Assembly (NCBI GenBank): GCA_031383405.1
Contig: JANMZO010000097.1
Coordinates: 1-21,833, forward strand
DNA: 21,833 bases
Source of the DNA: JANMZO01 sp031383405
GTDB lineage: Bacteria > Actinomycetota > Acidimicrobiia > Acidimicrobiales > JANYDT01
Direction of reading: 5' to 3'
Shown here: positions 1 through 7,756 of the stretch, piece by piece
Position numbering within the stretch: position 1 is the first letter of the stretch
How the letters are laid out: each line of letters begins with the position of its first letter
The notes under the pieces: model-generated
What the model saw: the letters and a program-made list of their open reading frames with translations, nothing else
The model's database searches: none
What the model was told of the DNA's origin: nothing
Position numbers and translations under genes: made by a program

Positions 1-1516
1 CCCGCCGCTTGTCGGGATCGATCGACAGGATCTGACTCCAGACCCCTTCGCCCACGGCCACGACATCGGAAGCCTGCTCAACTCGGAACCGGCTGAGTTC
101 GGAGATGTGCACGAGTCCCTCGACCGGCTCAAAACCTTCGCCTTCGATGGTCACGAACACACCGAACGCCGCGAGTCCCGAGACTGTGCCGAAAACAAGA
201 TCGCCGGGCTTGTGCAGCTTGGAGAACTGATCCCACGGACTCGGAAGTATCGCCTTACGGGAAAGGCTGATCTTGTTGCGCTCAGGTTTGATGTCGAGAA
301 TAACCACGTCGACGGAGTCGCCGACTTTTACCACGTCGCTCGGCTTATTTACCTGGCGGTACGCCAACTCGGACACATGGATGAGACCTTCAGCGCCGCC
401 AATGTCGACGAACGCACCGAAATCAGTAAGTGCAGTTACGGTTCCGGTTTTGCGGTCGCCAACCTTTATGGTGGAAAACATTGCATTCCGCTGGGCCTGA
501 CGTTCGGCTTCGAGCATGATCCGACGATTGACGACGATCTTCTCCGAACGCCGTTCGGTGGCGGCCTGTTCGCCGGTGATCTTCTCGCATTCGATGATCT
601 TCACGGTCATCGTGGTGCCGACAAGGGATCCGATGTCGTGGACCTTGCGTACGTCGATGAGGCTCTCCGGAAGAAATGCCCGCATACCGAGATCGAGGAT
701 GAGGCCTCCCTTGGTGGTCGCCTTGACGATACCGCTGATCGGTTCGCCTGCTTCGAAGGCGGCCTCGATGCGGGTCCACGACCGGGTACGGTGCGCCCGC
801 TTGGGCGAGATCACATAACGACCGGAACCGGCCTGATGCCGGACCACGGTGCCTTCGATCTGCTCACCGACCACGGGCTCATGCCCATCGACGAGTTCCG
901 CCTTCGGAATGACCGCCATCTCGCCTTCACCGAGGTCGGCTTCGATGCCGTTGGGTCCAATCACGGTTATCACACCCGGAACGATGTCGCCGGGCTGATA
1001 GGTGAATACCGCTTCAGCCGCAGGAACAGACTCCTCCGGCGGCGGGGCCAGTTCTTGTGCGACCTGGCTGGCATCACCCGAAACATCCGACGGAGTCTCG
1101 GCGGCAACTTCCGCTGGAGACTCAGTCAGCGAATCCGCCGCAGACTCGGGAGCTACCGCGGCCGGGACCTCGGTGACGGTCAGCGACTCGGTCTCGGTCG
1201 AGACCTCGGCTGAGGCATCGCCCTTCACTTCTTCGCCAACCGGGACGACGTTCGCCGAGTTGGGAGCCACGGCCTCAGGAGACATTGCGTCAGGAGACAT
1301 AGCGTCAGGAACCGCGGCATCGGGACGAGATTCGGCGTTCGCCACCTCGACGTTCGCCACCTCGACGTTCGCCACCTCAACGTTCGCCACCTCGACATTC
1401 ATCGCTTGAGCTACGACGGGGTCGGTCCCAGGCGTGGACTCTTGGACTTCCGCCTCAGGAGCGCCGACCCCTGTGGTATCTACCGAAGCTTCAGTCGCCC
1501 CAGTCTCTTCCTGCAT
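1..1516 (-). CDS. rpsA: 30S ribosomal protein S1 (3' end outside window)
   Basis: RNA-binding protein of the small ribosomal subunit that helps load mRNA. The first 505 residues are visible; the C-terminus lies beyond the left edge. Four S1 (OB-fold) repeats can be read, at about residues 173-240, 257-335, 350-421 and 437-505. The last two are the most canonical, with GTVTALTDFGAFVDIGG...GLIHVSEL and GTVSGLAAFGVFVTIEG...GLVHISEL. The start was set at ATG 1516 because AAGGG lies 6 nt upstream; the in-frame ATG at 1522 directly abuts that motif. Unusual is a roughly 170-residue acidic, Ala/Val/Glu-rich N-terminal extension, including VEVAN repeated four times (residues 41-60) and DAMSP twice. 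Bacterial S1 usually begins close to its first S1 domain. It lies about 200 bp downstream of trpA and probably has its own promoter. Confidence 0.95.
   Translation of the reverse strand, partial: MQEETGATEASVDTTGVGAPEAEVQESTPGTDPVVAQAMNVEVANVEVANVEVANVEVANAESRPDAAVPDAMSPDAMSPEAVAPNSANVVPVGEEVKGDASAEVSTETESLTVTEVPAAVAPESAADSLTESPAEVAAETPSDVSGDASQVAQELAPPPEESVPAAEAVFTYQPGDIVPGVITVIGPNGIEADLGEGEMAVIPKAELVDGHEPVVGEQIEGTVVRHQAGSGRYVISPKRAHRTRSWTRIEAAFEAGEPISGIVKATTKGGLILDLGMRAFLPESLIDVRKVHDIGSLVGTTMTVKIIECEKITGEQAATERRSEKIVVNRRIMLEAERQAQRNAMFSTIKVGDRKTGTVTALTDFGAFVDIGGAEGLIHVSELAYRQVNKPSDVVKVGDSVDVVILDIKPERNKISLSRKAILPSPWDQFSKLHKPGDLVFGTVSGLAAFGVFVTIEGEGFEPVEGLVHISELSRFRVEQASDVVAVGEGVWSQILSIDPDKRR
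1336..1395 (+). repeat. 4 x 15-bp tandem repeat inside rpsA
   Basis: Four head-to-tail copies of a 15-bp unit (plus-strand form CGTTCGCCACCTCGA, third copy with one change) encode VEVAN four times in the S1 N-terminal extension. Because the unit is a multiple of 3 bp, copy-number change would preserve the frame. A shorter repeat (GCGTCAGGAGACAT-like, about 1275-1310) adjoins it. Confidence 0.9.
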
Positions 1517-1560
1517 CGTCATCCCTTATTGCTGCACGCGGGGCCCATCGGGCTTCACCG

Positions 1561-1579
1561 AAGGTTCCCAATGAACCTT
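1561..1579 (-). promoter_or_regulatory. stem-loop at predicted 5' end of rpsA mRNA
   Basis: AAGGTTC-CCAAT-GAACCTT is a perfect 7-bp inverted repeat with a 5-nt loop, about 45 nt upstream of the rpsA start. On the minus strand it begins exactly 6 nt after a TACGAT -10-like box (1591-1586), so it would form the very 5' end of the transcript. It could stabilise the mRNA or act as an autoregulatory site. The repeat is seen directly; the role is inferred. Confidence 0.45.
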
Positions 1580-1585
1580 TCCGAA

Positions 1586-1591
1586 ATCGTA
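1586..1591 (-). promoter_or_regulatory. putative -10 box for rpsA
   Basis: TACGAT on the minus strand matches the TANNNT pattern seen before several genes in this window and would place transcription start at about 1579. No clear -35 element is visible. It lies in the 206-bp trpA-rpsA gap, where no further gene is supported. Confidence 0.35.
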
Positions 1592-1722
1592 GTCTTCCAA
1601 TCGGCGGTGGGCGACTCCGATCCGACTACCGGCGCGAAACGCGTTTGCCAACCGAAATCAGCGAGCCGTCGTTCGGTACGAATGCTGCGGTTGGCGGTGC
1701 GCCATACCGGAGGAAAACCGGC

Positions 1723-2535
1723 TCAGGTCGCGTCAATTCCAACCCGGAGTTCCCCCACGTACTTCGCCACGCCCGAGGTGCCCCCGCCTTCCAGAATCCG
1801 ACGCACGAGCGATGCACCGACAATCACACCGTCGGAAACGCCCACCACCTCAGCCGCCTGTGCCGCGTTGGACACACCTATCCCGACCAGGACCGGGCGA
1901 TCGGTCATCGACTTCAGCCGCGTCGCGATGACGGCGGCACTGGCAGCGAGGGTCGCGCGTTCGCCGGTGACCCCCATGGTGCCGATGCCGTAGACCCATC
2001 CGCGGGACGCAGCGCAGATCCGGGCCATACGGGCGTCGGGTGTAGTTGGCGCGACGAGCATCACGTTTTCAAGGCCGGCCGCAGAGGCGACCCGTTGCCA
2101 GTCCTCGGATTCGTCGAGTTGGAGGTCAGGCAGAATCGCGCCTGACAGTCCTCGATCGGCGAGCATCGCGGCGAAGCGCTCGTGACCTGAGCGAAACGCC
2201 ACGTTGTACGAGGTCATGACGACCAGCGGGATATCCACGTCGACATTGACCAGATCGTTAAGCACACTTACAGGTGTGGTTCCCCGCGAGAGTGCGAGCA
2301 CCGACGCCTCCTGGATCACCGGTCCGTCCATAACGGGATCGGAAAACGGGATACCGATCTCGATGCAGTCAGCGCCGGCGCTGGCTGCGGCCCGCACCAG
2401 TTCGGTCCAGTCGTCGGAAACTCCCCCGGTGATGAATGGCACGAGCAACTTTTTGCCTGCCGCCCGCTTGATCCGGAACTCGGTCTCGATGCGACCCACG
2501 AAGTCGATAGGCGTGGCAGTCGTGACGATGCTCAT
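1723..2535 (-). CDS. trpA: tryptophan synthase alpha subunit
   Basis: Cleaves indole-3-glycerol phosphate to indole and glyceraldehyde 3-phosphate; indole is channelled to TrpB. It is 270 residues, normal for the family, and a single TIM barrel. The catalytic acids are visible as E59 (in CIEIGIPFSDP) and D70 (in VMDGP), with the 11-residue spacing of E. coli E49 and D60. The phosphate-binding region near the C-terminus reads VLVGIGVSN...DGVIVGASLV. The ATG overlaps the trpB stop by 4 nt (ATGA), indicating translational coupling and the usual equimolar synthesis with TrpB. It is the last trp gene of the cluster, followed by about 200 bp before rpsA. Confidence 0.97.
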   Translation of the reverse strand: MSIVTTATPIDFVGRIETEFRIKRAAGKKLLVPFITGGVSDDWTELVRAAASAGADCIEIGIPFSDPVMDGPVIQEASVLALSRGTTPVSVLNDLVNVDVDIPLVVMTSYNVAFRSGHERFAAMLADRGLSGAILPDLQLDESEDWQRVASAAGLENVMLVAPTTPDARMARICAASRGWVYGIGTMGVTGERATLAASAAVIATRLKSMTDRPVLVGIGVSNAAQAAEVVGVSDGVIVGASLVRRILEGGGTSGVAKYVGELRVGIDAT

Positions 2536-3836
2536 TGCTGGGCGCCTTTCACCGGACAGTTCTTACACACCGGCTCACACGGCCTGGTGCTGCATAGCGC
2601 GAGCTTGTCCATGACCTGCTGTGCATCTTTGTCGCCACGACCCGAAAGATTGACGAGCACCGTGGATCCGGCCGGGATCTCACCCGACTTCGCGGCCCGG
2701 GCCAGGTACGCAATCGCGTGGGCCGGTTCGAGGGCCGGGATAATGCCCTCGGTTTCCGCCAGAAGCTGCAATGCGTCGAGAACCTCGGCGTCATTGGCTG
2801 GCACATAGACCGCTCGCCCGGAGGCGGAAAGGTGGGCATGTTCCGGACCGACCCCGGGATAGTCAAGGCCGGCCGAAATCGAGTGGGCTTCAAGCACCTG
2901 ACCGAACTCGTCTTGCAGCAGGTACGACTTCATGCCGTGCACGACCCCGGGAACGCCATGACCCACGGCGGCGCCGCCCTCAGGCTCGACGCCGACCAGC
3001 TTGGCCGTCGAGTCGACAAATCCACCGAAGACGCCCGCCGCGTTCGACCCGCCACCAACGCACGCCAGCACGTAGTCGGGATCTGCACCTTTGAGAATCA
3101 CCCGACACTGCTCGCGGGCTTCGTCGCCCAGAACACGTTGGAACTCACGCACCATCCACGGATACGGATGCGGGCCCATCACCGAACCAAGCAGGTAATA
3201 CGTGGTCTCCACCGAGGCGAGCCACTCGCGCATGGCGTCGTTTACCGCGTCTTTCAGCGTGCGTGATCCCGAACTCACGGGCCGCACCGTAGCTCCGAGC
3301 AGCTTCATCCGAAACACGTTGAGCGCCTGCCGCTCGACGTCGACCTCCCCCATGTAGACGATGCACTCGAGGCCAAGCAGCGCGCATGCCGTCGCAGTCG
3401 CAACACCGTGTTGGCCAGCGCCGGTTTCGGCGATGATGCGCTTCTTGCCCATACGCTGGGCCAACAGCGCCTGCCCGATCACGTTGTTGATCTTGTGCGA
3501 ACCCGTGTGGGCCAGGTCTTCGCGCTTGAGCAGGACCCGCACTCCCAACTTTTCCGACAACCGGAAGCACTCGGTCACGGGCGTCGGGCGGCCGCCATAG
3601 TCACGCAGCACCCTGTGGTACTCGGCAACGAACTCGGGATCCGCCCAAGCGGAACGAAACGCCACCTCCAATTCCTCGCATGCCGGGACGAGCGACTCGG
3701 GAACGTATCGGCCACCGAACTCGCCAAAACGGCCGTCGTCGGTCGGGTCGCCCATGAGTGACGCCACGCCATGGTTCGAGAGCTGACGGGTCTCCACGTC
3801 GGCGGACGCGACTGTAGGGCTGGGGCTGGTTGACAT
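2532..3836 (-). CDS. trpB: tryptophan synthase beta subunit with Cys-rich C-terminal tail
   Basis: PLP enzyme condensing indole with serine to give tryptophan. It is 434 residues. The start region GRFGEFGGRYVPE and the PLP lysine K115 in HTGSHKINN are typical of the TrpB1 type that pairs with TrpA. GAGQHGVATA, the PLP-phosphate loop GGGSNAAG and the C-terminal SGRGDKD are also present. Two oddities: an N-terminal leader of about 35 residues, and a C-terminal tail after the usual end containing C415-x4-C420-x3-C424-x2-C427, then PVKGAQQ. Such a four-cysteine tail is not part of canonical TrpB and resembles a metal or Fe-S ligand set. ATG 3836 is 3 nt after the trpF stop, with GAGGAG 9 nt upstream. 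Confidence 0.97.
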   Translation of the reverse strand: MSTSPSPTVASADVETRQLSNHGVASLMGDPTDDGRFGEFGGRYVPESLVPACEELEVAFRSAWADPEFVAEYHRVLRDYGGRPTPVTECFRLSEKLGVRVLLKREDLAHTGSHKINNVIGQALLAQRMGKKRIIAETGAGQHGVATATACALLGLECIVYMGEVDVERQALNVFRMKLLGATVRPVSSGSRTLKDAVNDAMREWLASVETTYYLLGSVMGPHPYPWMVREFQRVLGDEAREQCRVILKGADPDYVLACVGGGSNAAGVFGGFVDSTAKLVGVEPEGGAAVGHGVPGVVHGMKSYLLQDEFGQVLEAHSISAGLDYPGVGPEHAHLSASGRAVYVPANDAEVLDALQLLAETEGIIPALEPAHAIAYLARAAKSGEIPAGSTVLVNLSGRGDKDAQQVMDKLALCSTRPCEPVCKNCPVKGAQQ

Positions 3837-3839
3837 GGA

Positions 3840-4550
3840 TTAGAACTCCTCTTGCCAGTCGTAAGGCTGGTCGGTTGGTTCGCCCTGGGGAGCCGGGCTG
3901 TACTGTGGCAACGTTGCCGCGGCGGCCCGGGCATTCGAAATAAAGGCGTGCAGCTTTCGAGGGTCCTTATGACCGGGCGAAGCTTCCACCCCGCTGGCAA
4001 CATCGATCCCCCACGGCCGGACCTTCATAACGGCGTCTGTGACATTCTCAGGCCCGAGGCCGCCGGCGAGGAGCAGTTTCTTGCCGTCAGGCACTTCGAT
4101 GAGCGACCAGTCGAAGAGTTCGCCCGACCCGGGCTTTGCATTGTCGAGCATTATGACCTCGACGGGATATCTTCGGGCCCGGTCAATCGTGCGGTCGCCT
4201 GCGGTGAAGGCCTGAATGACAAAGTTCACCCGCTCGACCACGCTCGCGCACTGCTCAGCCGTCTCGTGCCCGGAGAGTTGGGCGCCGGTCAGACCGCACT
4301 GGTGGACGATCTCCACCACGCGGTCGGGATGCTCATCACGGAAGACACCGAAGGTTGCGATGTCGGGCGGAACCCGCTTCACGATGTCGGTCACCACGCC
4401 GACCGTGACCTGTCGGGTCGACCCGGCGGCAAAAATGAACCCGAGGGCATCGGCACCCATCGCCGATGCGAGCAGCCCGTCTTCCTCCGTGGTGATACCG
4501 CAGATTTTGATAAACAGGCCGTTGAGGGCCAGATCACGTGCTTGGCGCAT
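3840..4550 (-). CDS. trpF: phosphoribosylanthranilate isomerase
   Basis: Converts N-(5-phosphoribosyl)anthranilate to CdRP in tryptophan synthesis. The call is 236 residues from ATG 4550, which has GGAG 6 nt upstream and gives a 17-nt overlap with trpC; a longer reading to 4739 would bury its first 63 residues inside trpC and is rejected. Catalytic residues are C17 (FIKICGIT) and D136 (VIMLDNAKPGSGELFDW). The phosphate loops LLAGGLGPENV and GIDVASGVE are present. It ends with an extra acidic/proline-rich tail of about 25 residues (AAATLPQYSPAPQGEPTDQP and on) beyond the barrel, which most TrpF proteins lack. The segment following GFIF (AAGSTRQV) departs from the common SPR motif. Confidence 0.95.
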   Translation of the reverse strand: MRQARDLALNGLFIKICGITTEEDGLLASAMGADALGFIFAAGSTRQVTVGVVTDIVKRVPPDIATFGVFRDEHPDRVVEIVHQCGLTGAQLSGHETAEQCASVVERVNFVIQAFTAGDRTIDRARRYPVEVIMLDNAKPGSGELFDWSLIEVPDGKKLLLAGGLGPENVTDAVMKVRPWGIDVASGVEASPGHKDPRKLHAFISNARAAAATLPQYSPAPQGEPTDQPYDWQEEF

Positions 4551-5382
4551 GTCTGCTCCGATCGGTGGTCGAGGCCGCTGTGGGTGAGCTGCTGGTCGAG
4601 TTACGGAGTGCCCGCACCGCCGCAGCCGGATCGTCGGCCGTGACGACCGATTCTCCGACGAGTACGGCGTCGAAACCGGCATCGGCCAACAGGCGGGCAT
4701 CGTCGGGACCGCGAACTCCGGACTCGGCCACCCGGACAACGGAATCTGGGATCGCGCGACCCACCCGAACGGCGCGCTCGTGGTCGACGGCGAACGTGTG
4801 GAGGTCGCGCTGGTTCACTCCGACCAGCGACGCTCCAACGGCGAGCGCACGGGCCAATTCGGCCTCATCGTGAACCTCCACGAGCGCGTCGAGCCCAAGC
4901 CGATTTGCCGCTTCATGGAACGTCCCGAGTTCATCGTCGGTGAGCGCGGCGGCGATGAGCAACACACAGTCGGCACCCATTATCCGGGCGTCGTAGACAT
5001 CGGCCAGACTGACGGTGAAGTCTTTCCGCAGGACCGGCAGGTTCGTAGCGGTTCGGGCGGATTGCAGGTCAGTCACCGACCCGCCAAAGTGGTCGATGTC
5101 CGTAAGTACGGAAAGACACGACGCCCCGCCGGACTCGTAGGTGCGGCCCAACTCCGCCGGATCAAGGTCAGCGTTGAGGGCCCCTTTCGATGGCGAACGT
5201 CGCTTAATCTCCGCGATTACCGACAAACCGGGCATCCGGAGGGCCGCAGCAAAGCCGCGAACGGGTTCCGTGACAGCCACCGCGGCGGCGTGCATGTTGG
5301 TCAGATCGCGATGATCTTCCGCCACCGCCGCCCGATGCGCCTCCACAATGCGGTCGAGGTATGTCGTTGGCCGGGGAGTCAC
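4534..5382 (-). CDS. trpC: indole-3-glycerol phosphate synthase
   Basis: Closes the indole ring from CdRP. It is 282 residues from GTG 5382. The barrel contains SVIAEIKRRSPSKG (catalytic K60), VLRKDF (K120), ALVEVH (E169), GVNQRDL (N190) and AESGV (E220, S221), all expected of TrpC. Q191 replaces the residue usually Asn in GVNNRDL. An open frame continues upstream to 5589, but homology begins at about TYLDRIVEAHR. TACGCT lies exactly 6 nt before GTG 5382 with no Shine-Dalgarno sequence, so a leaderless transcript starting at this GTG is likely. The C-terminal 20 residues are Ser/Thr-rich. It is the first gene of trpC-F-B-A and divergent from the response regulator. Confidence 0.95.
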   Translation of the reverse strand: MTPRPTTYLDRIVEAHRAAVAEDHRDLTNMHAAAVAVTEPVRGFAAALRMPGLSVIAEIKRRSPSKGALNADLDPAELGRTYESGGASCLSVLTDIDHFGGSVTDLQSARTATNLPVLRKDFTVSLADVYDARIMGADCVLLIAAALTDDELGTFHEAANRLGLDALVEVHDEAELARALAVGASLVGVNQRDLHTFAVDHERAVRVGRAIPDSVVRVAESGVRGPDDARLLADAGFDAVLVGESVVTADDPAAAVRALRNSTSSSPTAASTTDRSRHAPST

Positions 5383-5388
5383 ACTTGC

Positions 5389-5394
5389 AGCGTA
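5389..5394 (-). promoter_or_regulatory. -10 box of a leaderless trpC promoter
   Basis: TACGCT (minus strand), 6 nt (GCAAGT), then the GTG start of trpC. The identical TACGCT-N6-GTG layout precedes hisI. No good -35 element is visible. Confidence 0.5.
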
Positions 5395-5447
5395 GTTCGC
5401 GGTCACCGCAATACCCGGATGAGAATTCACCGGGTGGAACACCGAAG

Positions 5448-5497
5448 GTTTATGTCCACATTTCGACATGTATACGTAGCGAAACGTGGACATAAAC
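5448..5497. repeat. 50-bp near-perfect dyad between trpC and the response regulator gene
   Basis: The left arm GTTTATGTCCACATTTCG (5448-5465) and right arm CGAAACGTGGACATAAAC (5480-5497) are complementary at 17 of 18 positions. The 14-bp spacer is itself centred on the palindrome GTATAC, so 21 of 25 pairs match around the axis at 5472/5473. It lies in the 182-bp divergent promoter region, about 65 bp from the trpC start and 20-70 bp from the candidate starts of the response regulator. An operator for a large dimeric or tetrameric regulator is the likeliest reading; no T-tract supports a terminator. Confidence 0.85.
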
Positions 5498-5564
5498 GGG
5501 GGGAGGGTCGCGAGTTGTGGGGTCAATACACCCGTACGGTCGTTCCACCTGGCACGATTGGGAT

Positions 5565-6254
5565 ATGGCTCCGACCGATAACGGCACAATTGTCGTAGTA
5601 GAAGACGACATCAGCATCGCTGATCTGCTCGACATGGTGCTCCGACAGGCCGGGTACCGGGTGATCCAGGCGGGCAACGGCGAAGCCGGCCTTGCCGCTG
5701 TTCAGCGTGAACGTCCGAAGTTGGCGATTCTCGACGTCGGCCTTCCCGGGTCGATGGACGGACTCGACCTCTGCCGGGCCATCCGGGCGAAGTTCGACAC
5801 TCCGGTGCTCTTCCTGACCGCACGCGATGGGGAGATCGACCGCGTCCTCGGCCTGGAGATGGGGGCAGATGACTACGTCACCAAGCCCTTCTCCCCTCGT
5901 GAGCTCGTAGCGCGGGTGAAGGCCATCCTTCGCCGGATGGAGCCGGTCGTTGTGAAAGAGACCCGACCCGAGACCCTCGTTGCGGGTGAGGTCGAAGTAG
6001 ACATGGCCCGACGCGAGGCACGGGTCAACGGCGAGGTCATCGCTCTGGCCACGCGCGAGTTCGACCTGTTGGCGCATTTCGCCGGAAATCAGGGGCTGGT
6101 GCTGAGCCGCCAGCAACTCCTCGACGGCGTTTGGGGCGTCGGCTGGTACGGCGACGAACGGACCGTCGACGTGCATGTTCGGCAGTTGCGCAAAAAGCTC
6201 GGTGATGCGTTCCCGCTCAAAACCGTCTTCGGCGTCGGCTACCGCCTCAACTGA
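5565..6254 (+). CDS. OmpR/PhoB-family response regulator
   Basis: DNA-binding partner of the kinase that follows. It is 229 residues. The receiver domain (8-120) has the acidic pair E13/D14, phospho-acceptor D57 (LAILDVGLPG), T85 and K107 (DDYVTKPFS). The C-terminal winged helix (about 132-229) carries ALATREFDLL, the recognition region ERTVDVHVRQLRKKLG and the ending TVFGVGYRL. ATG 5565 is chosen because the family begins a few residues before the IVVVEDD strand, and TACGGT at 5535-5540 could serve as -10. GTG 5517 with GGGAGGG about 10 nt upstream is a credible alternative adding 16 residues. The kinase gene starts 56 nt downstream. The signal and target genes cannot be named from the sequence. 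Confidence 0.95.
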   Translation: MAPTDNGTIVVVEDDISIADLLDMVLRQAGYRVIQAGNGEAGLAAVQRERPKLAILDVGLPGSMDGLDLCRAIRAKFDTPVLFLTARDGEIDRVLGLEMGADDYVTKPFSPRELVARVKAILRRMEPVVVKETRPETLVAGEVEVDMARREARVNGEVIALATREFDLLAHFAGNQGLVLSRQQLLDGVWGVGWYGDERTVDVHVRQLRKKLGDAFPLKTVFGVGYRLN

Positions 6255-6310
6255 TCTGGCCGCCCATTGCCTCTCGTCGCGCTGCAGATACCCTGGTCTG
6301 AGGTGGGACC

Positions 6311-7738
6311 TTGCGCAGACGGCTGATTCTCGTAATCGTAAGCACAGTTATGAGCGCGCTCGTGGTGGCCGCTCTGGCGACGTTCATCGGCATTCGGCGC
6401 GACGCCGTCAATCGCAGCCAAAGAAATCTCAGCACCTATGCAGAGAACCTGGTGAGTGGCGGCGGCGCCAAGGACTTACGCACACTTATCAGTTTTCAGC
6501 GGGCACTCGGGTTGGAATCCGCTTCAGTTTGGACCTTCCCGCGACCTGATGTGGCCCCCACTTCGCCCGAAGCGATAAACGGTCTTCGCGCCGCGTTCCA
6601 GTTCGAGACACCGGGCGGAGAACCCCTCTCGGCGGGAGGAACTCCTCTGGCCGTAACCCGCAAGATCGGCCCGAAGGATCTGCAGTTGCTCGCTGACGGA
6701 AAGAAACTCGTCGGCACCGTTGGCAATCGGGCGTACGCCGCCGTGCGTTCGTCGACCGATAACGGCGAAGTCCAGACACTCGTGCTCGTCACCGACATAG
6801 CCGGCGATGCCCGCCAGGCCGTGCGCGTTATCTTCTTCGCCATGCTCATCGCGCTGGTTTTGGCGGTGGCCGCCGCCACGGTTCTGGCACGCCGCATGGT
6901 TCGCCCGCTCGCCGCCACCACTGACGCGTACCGTCGCATCGCCGAAGGTGACCTGTCGGTTCGTGTGGGCGACGAGAGCCGAGCGGCCATGCGAAACGAC
7001 GAGATTGGTGAACTCATGCGCTCACTCGATGTAATGGCCGATTCTCTCGACCGGGCCCAGAAACAGGAGCAGCAGTTTCTCCTCTCGGTGTCACACGACC
7101 TTCGTACCCCGCTGACGTCAATTCGGGGCTTCGCCGAAGCGATCAGCGAAGGCATTGCCCCCGACCATCAACGAGCCGCGACGGTCATTGCCTCGGAAGC
7201 CCGGCGCCTGGAGCGTCTGGTGGGTGACCTGCTGACACTCGCCCGGCTGGAAGCTCAGCGGTTCACCCTGAGTATGAAGCGAACGGACCTGTCGGATCTT
7301 GTCACCGACGCGGCCGACGGATTCCTTCCCCAGGCTAAACGCCACGGGCTGACCCTCGAGCTCGATGCTGACGAGGGCCTATTCGCCGAGGTCGATCCGG
7401 AGCGTATGGCGCAGGTCATCGCCAACCTCATCGATAATGCGATGAAGTTCGCAGAGGCTGCGGTCAGCATCTCGCTCCATCGTGACAGCGCGTCGCAGAG
7501 CGGCTCAATCCCGATGATTCAGCTCACGATTGCCGACGACGGGCCCGGTATCTCCCACGAAGACCTTCCCCACATTTTCGAGCGGCTGTTCACCTCAGAC
7601 CGCATGCCGACCCGGAAGATCGGCACCGGCCTGGGACTTACCATCGTGAAGGAACTCCTCGACCTCATGGGGGCGACAATCGAAACCCGTACTTCGTCCG
7701 ACGGCACGTCGTTCACGATTCGACTTCCGCAGATCTGA
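6311..7738 (+). CDS. membrane sensor histidine kinase
   Basis: It senses an unknown signal and phosphorylates the upstream regulator. It is 475 residues from TTG 6311, with AGGTGGG just upstream. Layout: membrane helix 1 (about 5-27), an extracytoplasmic sensor segment of about 140 residues with no recognised domain, membrane helix 2 (about 172-193), HAMP (194-250), HisKA with H262 in SHDLRTPLTS, N box with N372 and N376 (ANLIDNAMKF), the G1 box DDGPG at 409-413, the F box HIFERLF and the G2 box GTGLGL at 438-443. All catalytic motifs are intact. It ends 18 bp before the convergent stop of the large secreted protein, with no obvious terminator between them. Confidence 0.95.
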   Translation: MRRRLILVIVSTVMSALVVAALATFIGIRRDAVNRSQRNLSTYAENLVSGGGAKDLRTLISFQRALGLESASVWTFPRPDVAPTSPEAINGLRAAFQFETPGGEPLSAGGTPLAVTRKIGPKDLQLLADGKKLVGTVGNRAYAAVRSSTDNGEVQTLVLVTDIAGDARQAVRVIFFAMLIALVLAVAAATVLARRMVRPLAATTDAYRRIAEGDLSVRVGDESRAAMRNDEIGELMRSLDVMADSLDRAQKQEQQFLLSVSHDLRTPLTSIRGFAEAISEGIAPDHQRAATVIASEARRLERLVGDLLTLARLEAQRFTLSMKRTDLSDLVTDAADGFLPQAKRHGLTLELDADEGLFAEVDPERMAQVIANLIDNAMKFAEAAVSISLHRDSASQSGSIPMIQLTIADDGPGISHEDLPHIFERLFTSDRMPTRKIGTGLGLTIVKELLDLMGATIETRTSSDGTSFTIRLPQI

Positions 7739-7756
7739 TGACAACGGGTCGGCCTT

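Noticed and set aside
107..1213. Long plus-strand open frame opposite rpsA
   Set aside because: It is antisense to clear S1 repeats, has no family motif and reflects GC-rich codon structure.
4551..4739. N-terminal extension of trpF to 4739
   Set aside because: The extra 63 residues lie within trpC in another frame and have no TrpF homology; ATG 4550 has a good ribosome binding site.
5448..5497. Rho-independent terminator
   Set aside because: It is AT-rich in parts, has no T-tract on either strand and lies between divergent gene starts, not ends.
5383..5589. N-terminal extension of trpC to 5589
   Set aside because: It would run through the 50-bp dyad and the divergent promoter; TrpC homology begins just after GTG 5382.
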